This document shows, piece after piece, positions 6,201 to 9,231 of a stretch of DNA of 9,231 nt. Source of the stretch: Chitinophagales bacterium (GTDB taxonomy: Bacteria > Bacteroidota > Bacteroidia > Chitinophagales > UBA2359); contig JAHDDN010000202.1 of NCBI GenBank assembly GCA_020629335.1, positions 1-9,231 of the forward strand, written 5' to 3'. Each line of letters starts with the position of its first letter. Within the stretch, counting starts at the first letter, position 1. Both the position numbers and the translations under genes were made by a program. Below the pieces are notes generated by a model that was given only the letters and a program-made list of their open reading frames with translations, searched no databases and was not told the origin of the DNA.

Positions 6201-7195
6201 GGGAAGACTATGATTTGGCGACTAGTTTAAGTTTATCTCCAACGGCCTATTCTACTTATCAAAACTTGAAAGAGGCCAGTCCTTATTTAGGAGAGGAAAT
6301 TATAGAAGATTTAATTCTTTCGCCTATGGATGATTATCTCAAAGGAGATATTTTGATAGATAATTCTCCATTAAGTGATGCAGCTATGGTTTTAGCTGGC
6401 AATCATACCAGCGATTTTGTTTATCAAATATTGTATACGATTAAGTATAATGAAAGCACTTCAGCTATTCGCTTGCTAAATATTTATCTGGATAGATTGC
6501 AAGGAGAAAGAGATATTATCTTACAATCTTTGATAAAAGAAGAATTAGATAATCAATCTTATGAAACGGCGATGGGTTTGCCTGATGAAGACGAAAAGGC
6601 AGGAGCTATATTCTTGATCCATCAATTAATCGAAAGGGAAGAATATGAAATGGCGGAACAAGCGATGGAGGCTCACCTAAGTGATGAAGTAGAGGATCAA
6701 GCTTTAAGAACGATCTATGAATTTAACAGAAGACTCAAAGAGGAAGGCCACTGTGATTTAAGCTTGACAAGCGAGGAAGAAAATACCTTATTGACCGTAG
6801 CGGAATTGGGTGGTGTAAATGCAGGCTATGCCAAAAGTATTCTGAGATGGTTATATGATTATGATTTTGAAGTATTGCTACCTCAGCGCTTAGAACCAAC
6901 TGCCAAGTCAGGATTTACGTTTAAGGAAGTAGAACCTTTGGCTTATCAATCAGGAATATTGATTAGTCCCAACCCAACTAAAGGGTCAGCCTACTTACAT
7001 GCTTGGCAAAATGTGCAAGGTGGCAGCTTGGAAATCTATGAATTAAATGGGGATAGAGTAGCAAAGATGGATTTAAGTAATAGTTATCTGAATAGCATTA
7101 ATGTAGGCGATTTAAAAAATGGTATTTATATAGCCGTCTTACTAAATGCAAGTGGAAGTAAAGTGGGAGAAACCAAATTAGTCGTGGTTCAATAA
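3293..7195 (+). CDS. T9SS-secreted metzincin-like zinc protease with beta-helix and sorting tail
   Basis: Numbered from ATG 3293 (1300 residues). A signal peptide occupies 1-20 (MKLGIITLIALCFCINFLNA, cleaved before Gln). The N-terminal domain (about 50-420) carries HEIGH at 283-287, the next His at 297 after SG, and a candidate Met-turn NNVMGY with Met385, suggesting a metzincin (M43/pappalysin-like) protease; a Cys-rich insert lies between them. Residues about 440-815 have right-handed beta-helix repeats (NxFxxN, GCTFNN, GIAI patterns). An alpha-helical region covers about 950-1215. The last about 80 residues (ISPNPTKGSAYL onward) form a type A T9SS C-terminal domain, so the protein should cross the outer membrane and be released or anchored to the surface. 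A GTG at 3278 would add five residues (VPPPY), but the ATG gives a cleaner signal peptide. Peptidase activity is inferred; the substrate is unknown. Confidence 0.88.
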   Translation: MKLGIITLIALCFCINFLNAQISCDVGDEPIEKPPKYYRSINGGCNLSENYVPNVNCGDLGTPSHRPMITVRVNFHFVQDLNGENNFGFGGGSTNGLGMNYPQSYLSTACTPVLMPDDSNFVTSEGEIIDFGLEDSFNAIHISEKLLSGMNYKVSKNEPNPLWPVPLCVNTQIRFELYTDPNDANDRGVYVHQSLNNTYAFNPPGPQTANTVLAALSVHGDKVIDIFFSENGPTIFDVGGRASTPNTLVEIGNLWKNVLYSGGCDPNAPAPSTLSHYYGLIVHEIGHILLREPNSGHSFNCPDCSDQSISPIADIDAVEECNSGTYEDKKGFFHTNGVGCPADSILNPCFFVEGCDDNAVDLGNGCCCRNDITNDFYGVKSNNVMGYNGQSTALTPCQLGMIHFHVFDNSEPKGTASYIKKDYCTVTAEPLVLDTPGETILWNSRRFMNSDIIIMPGTTLELCCELGMPENGKIIVKQGARFVIHEGTITNPCGAYWDGIYLEGNKDYLHADMFDVAGNLKELAESCILNNEFEDNGCYPGTLVMEGGLIEKAVCGVRTVVHNQYDECYEDPHSFGGLILASESTFTNNNKDVAFMQYEHENLSRFTNCTFERTHESFDFYEPHVTMWDVNGVRFDGCTFNNGEADLNMDLYDDNVNYDEYNWKQSSAIYSIGAGYEVVNGCNFNNYGAAIKISSTSYTNDYPINISGDESLPNTFTNNWVGILAESSKDLVCQENRFVGTGVFDAETNNFGTGIAINGSSHYRVLDNEFEHLREGVIASNTETVLTNENHILRNNFTDMYGSIAALGQNGQLFLDCNDFNSTYDISLESLSGLDGSIKSEQGTDDIEGTIEIDPDPVSNRFTEGCTEADNTHFYGEKDNSGNALYDFFTYYYPDNATDSRLIPTCDFEVSYTKEVTDGVTDVDACNNFGGIDPDWPGDPVTKCPDQIGLNCLDDVRDEIGTIATTIENGEDYDLATSLSLSPTAYSTYQNLKEASPYLGEEIIEDLILSPMDDYLKGDILIDNSPLSDAAMVLAGNHTSDFVYQILYTIKYNESTSAIRLLNIYLDRLQGERDIILQSLIKEELDNQSYETAMGLPDEDEKAGAIFLIHQLIEREEYEMAEQAMEAHLSDEVEDQALRTIYEFNRRLKEEGHCDLSLTSEEENTLLTVAELGGVNAGYAKSILRWLYDYDFEVLLPQRLEPTAKSGFTFKEVEPLAYQSGILISPNPTKGSAYLHAWQNVQGGSLEIYELNGDRVAKMDLSNSYLNSINVGDLKNGIYIAVLLNASGSKVGETKLVVVQ

Positions 7196-7205
7196 ATATT
7201 TAATC

Positions 7206-7243
7206 ATAGAGATTCATGTATTGGATGCATGAATCTCTATTTT
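7206..7243 (+). terminator. Hairpin terminator after the metalloprotease-like gene
   Basis: A perfect 13-bp inverted repeat (ATAGAGATTCATG at 7206-7218, CATGAATCTCTAT at 7228-7240) with a 9-nt loop is followed by TTT. It begins 11 bp after the TAA of the upstream gene and ends about 40 bp before the next ATG. It resembles a Rho-independent terminator, although the T tract is short. It may therefore separate the two genes into distinct transcripts or only reduce read-through. Confidence 0.7.
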
Positions 7244-7281
7244 CTATCTCATTATTTAGGTGAAAAAATAAATACAAAAAA

Positions 7282-8880
7282 ATGATTCGAATTATTGCCA
7301 TTGCCATACTATTTTTAAGTAATATGGGCCTAATAGCCCAAGAGGAGTTTAGTCAGACGATCAATAGTGATATTGATAATGCAAGTGCTGGTTTTTCGCT
7401 TGAGTATTTTCTATCTGAAAATAATTTGATCATCCAAACGGGGACTTCCTGCTCAGAATATTTAGTGTGTGTCGGCTTAACCAAAGTAGATGATTCAGGT
7501 AATTTGATTTGGAGCGAAAGCTATACTGGTGATCCAGAGGATATAACTTATGATGATATCGCAGGAGGAATGTTAGTGACAGCTGATAATAATATAGCAA
7601 TCACAGGTTCTTTAGAAACAGACGGAGCCAATAAACATAACTATTTTCTCATGCTCACAGATATTGAAGGTGATAGCCTATGGTTAAAAACTTACCCGAA
7701 TGTCGGCCCAGACTTAGCGAAAGTCTTAGCCCAAATGCCAGATGGTGGTTATTTAATAGGAGGGACGAATGGCTATAATGCAGAACGAGATATTCGATTG
7801 ATTAGAACAGATAGTGAAGGAGAAATGATTTGGGAAAAACTATACGAAAGTCAATTTTTTGCTAGTGATGTTCACTCTATTAATATAGAAAATAATGGAG
7901 ATATTCTAATTGGTGGACAAGTGTTACAGGAGGAAAATGAAGATAGTGATGCTTATTTAACAAAAATATCAGATGAAAATGAAGGAGAAATGATTTGGGA
8001 AGCATTTTGGGGAAGTGAAATAAATGAATGTCCAGCTCGAATTCGCCAAGTACCCAATGAAAATGCTTATATAGTTTCTTGGTGCGAAGATGATATAGAT
8101 ATTGAATATGATGTACTAAATAGGTTTAGAAAAATAGATGATGATTTAAATATATTATGGGAATATGACTTTCCAATCGTTACGCTTGAGATGAAACAAT
8201 TAACTACTATCCAATTAACAGAAGATGGGAGTACGATAGGAATTGGAATTTTAAAAGATGATTCCTATTTTGATTACTTATATGATACTTATGATAAGTT
8301 GGTTTGGCGTATGGTCTGGATGTTTAAAATTAATCCAGACGGAGAGTTGGAGTGGGAGCGAGTATTTTATGATTCAGACTATGTACATTCCTATAAAATG
8401 TATGACATACTCCAAACCCCCGATGGCAGTATTTACACAGTAGGTCAAACGACAGATTCTTTGGTAGTGGATAATGGGGATGGCACATCTCAAGTTATCT
8501 ATGATCAAAATATTTGGTTAGTGCGTTTTGATGAGAATGGTTGTTTTAATGGAGACTGTGGCCCTGATAATGGAGGCTATTGGGACTTATCGGGTAAGAT
8601 TAGTACATCAGTAGATAAGCCCTCCTCAAGGATAGAAGGTTTGAGTGTTTATCCAAATCCATCGAGTGGCATTTTTCGTTTAGATTTATCGGCTATTTTA
8701 TTGACGGATTTATCTTATCAGGTGTATGATGTTTCGGGGCGTTTGGTCAAGGAGAAAAGCATAGCGGGGAATAGTTCTTTAGTGGAGATTGATTTGTCAG
8801 CTTTTGAACAAGGGGTTTATTTTTTGCAGTTGTATGAGGAGGAGGAGTTGATTGGGGTGGAGCGATTGGTTTGCTTTTAG
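7282..8880 (+). CDS. T9SS-secreted beta-propeller-like repeat protein
   Basis: This 532-residue protein begins with a signal peptide (MIRIIAIAILFLSNMGLIA, 1-19, cleaved before Gln20). Six repeats of about 50-65 residues follow, each with an aromatic strand of the form D-x-x-G-x-x-x-W-x-x-x-Y/F (Trp77, 134, 184, 239, 293, 358), often preceded by DGGYLIGG-like strands. A possible seventh begins at Trp412 (NIWLVRFDENGC). This is the layout of secreted Bacteroidota beta-propeller proteins; the repeat count fits six or seven blades. The C-terminal 79 residues (LSVYPNPSSGIFRLDLS onward, 454-532) are a type A T9SS sorting domain ending ERLVCF. No catalytic residues are seen; a binding or adhesive role at the surface is inference. 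The gene follows the upstream T9SS gene by 86 bp, with a hairpin between. A-rich sequence, but no Shine-Dalgarno, precedes the ATG. Confidence 0.88.
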   Translation: MIRIIAIAILFLSNMGLIAQEEFSQTINSDIDNASAGFSLEYFLSENNLIIQTGTSCSEYLVCVGLTKVDDSGNLIWSESYTGDPEDITYDDIAGGMLVTADNNIAITGSLETDGANKHNYFLMLTDIEGDSLWLKTYPNVGPDLAKVLAQMPDGGYLIGGTNGYNAERDIRLIRTDSEGEMIWEKLYESQFFASDVHSINIENNGDILIGGQVLQEENEDSDAYLTKISDENEGEMIWEAFWGSEINECPARIRQVPNENAYIVSWCEDDIDIEYDVLNRFRKIDDDLNILWEYDFPIVTLEMKQLTTIQLTEDGSTIGIGILKDDSYFDYLYDTYDKLVWRMVWMFKINPDGELEWERVFYDSDYVHSYKMYDILQTPDGSIYTVGQTTDSLVVDNGDGTSQVIYDQNIWLVRFDENGCFNGDCGPDNGGYWDLSGKISTSVDKPSSRIEGLSVYPNPSSGIFRLDLSAILLTDLSYQVYDVSGRLVKEKSIAGNSSLVEIDLSAFEQGVYFLQLYEEEELIGVERLVCF

Positions 8881-8886
8881 AGGAGA

Positions 8887-8969
8887 GACCGCTCGCTTTG
8901 CTCGCTGAGAGATGTCAGACTGCTCACTGCGTTCGCTGAGAGACTTCAGATCGTTCGCTTTGCTCGCTG
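8887..8969. repeat. 31-bp tandem repeat array B
   Basis: Three units begin at 8887, 8918 and 8949, exactly 31 bp apart; the third is cut short. Each starts GA-C/T-C/T-G and contains two TCGCT-type words (first unit: GACCGCTCGCTTTGCTCGCT), followed by GAGAGA and TCA. The array begins 6 bp after the stop codon of the propeller-like gene and is related to array A at 2853-2908. There are no spacers, so it is not CRISPR. On the minus strand an open frame passes through it, but the 31-bp period would shift frame each unit. Confidence 0.85.
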
Positions 8970-8972
8970 TTT

Positions 8973-9052
8973 TTAGTCCATAGTTGCCAGTCGATGGTTC
9001 ATAGTTTTCTTTTTCGGTCAAAACGTTCCAACTTTATTCAGTTCCAACGTTC
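8973..9052. repeat. Low-complexity CATAGT / GTTCCAAC repeat tract
   Basis: Following array B are AGTCCATAGTT, AGTCGATGG (8989-8997, shared with 2925-2933), TTCATAGTT, and then GTTCCAAC twice in direct orientation (9025-9032 and 9041-9048) with flanking AACGTT words. These look like degenerate intergenic repeats. No gene or terminator is seen between 8881 and 9088. Confidence 0.5.
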
Positions 9053-9088
9053 AAAACAAGATTTGTCATTTCTTTTTTGGTATTACTA

Positions 9089-9231
9089 TCAAAACTCAAA
9101 TACTTCTTTATGATCTGGCCTGGTCTTTTTCCATCTTTTGTGGGACCAAAGCCAGTTCTTTGGCTCTGCTAAAATGTGCTTTTCTAACTCCTTCATGTAT
9201 AAATAAGTGAGTTTTCCTTCAGGTAATGAGG
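9089..9231 (-). CDS. LpxL/HtrB-like lysophospholipid acyltransferase, 3' end only
   Basis: Read leftward from the window edge, 46 residues are visible (two bases of a broken codon, then TCA at 9229-9227, ending TGA at 9091-9089). The sequence includes YMKELEKHI, EPKNWLWSHKRWKK and TRPD. This is the characteristic C-terminal tail of the bacterial lipid A biosynthesis acyltransferase family, where W-x-W-x-H-x-R-W precedes the end. These inner-membrane enzymes add a secondary acyl chain to lipid A or related lipids. The catalytic HX4D motif lies outside the window, so the exact substrate cannot be judged. It converges with the propeller-like gene, separated by the repeat tracts. Confidence 0.8.
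   Translation of the reverse strand, partial: SLPEGKLTYLYMKELEKHILAEPKNWLWSHKRWKKTRPDHKEVFEF

Noticed and set aside
8887..8969. CRISPR array
   Set aside because: Repeat units are contiguous without unique spacers, number fewer than three, and no cas gene is present.
8797..9021. 74-codon minus-strand open frame across array B
   Set aside because: It consists of translated 31-bp repeats plus the antisense end of the T9SS gene; a period not divisible by three is incompatible with a repeated peptide.
489..9231. Functional link between the glycosyltransferase, the acyltransferase and surface anchoring of T9SS cargo
   Set aside because: T9SS type A cargo can be attached to a lipopolysaccharide, and both enzymes act on envelope glycolipids, but the genes are in separate transcripts, repeat-separated and general in family, so adjacency alone does not support it.

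Overview
The window looks like a chromosomal segment of a low-GC Bacteroidota, most likely a gliding or Saprospira/Cytophaga-like lineage. Two large secreted proteins end in type A C-terminal domains of the type IX secretion system (T9SS; SPNP and YPNP motifs), a system known only from this phylum. Starts lack clear Shine-Dalgarno sequences and are preceded by A-rich DNA, which also fits. The genus is inference.

Layout, left to right. Positions 1-452 hold an AT-rich region and the remnant of a sensor histidine kinase. A family 2 glycosyltransferase (489-1547) reads leftward. Next comes a structured intergenic element (about 1585-1811) that can fold into two hairpins closed by a short terminal stem. 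A Dam-family N6-adenine DNA methyltransferase also reads leftward; its last about 55 codons (1842-2009) are in another frame, separated by a run of six A residues. Upstream of it lie 31-bp tandem repeats and nested inverted repeats (2846-2999), then an AT-rich leader.

Reading rightward are two T9SS cargo genes: a 1300-residue protein with a metzincin-like zinc motif, a beta-helix region and an alpha-helical region (3293-7195), and a 532-residue beta-propeller-like protein (7282-8880). A strong hairpin separates them. A second 31-bp repeat array starts 6 bp after the second stop codon, followed by low-complexity repeats. The window ends inside the 3' end of a leftward acyltransferase gene of the LpxL/HtrB type.

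The most notable signal is a pair of homopolymer-associated frame breaks in the two divergent genes at the centre. A C9 tract sits between two alternative starts of the metalloprotease-like surface protein. An A6 run breaks the C-terminus of the methyltransferase. Together they suggest, without proving, phase variation of a cell-surface protein next to a possibly phase-variable methyltransferase. The abundance of dispersed repeats around them suggests a plastic accessory locus.
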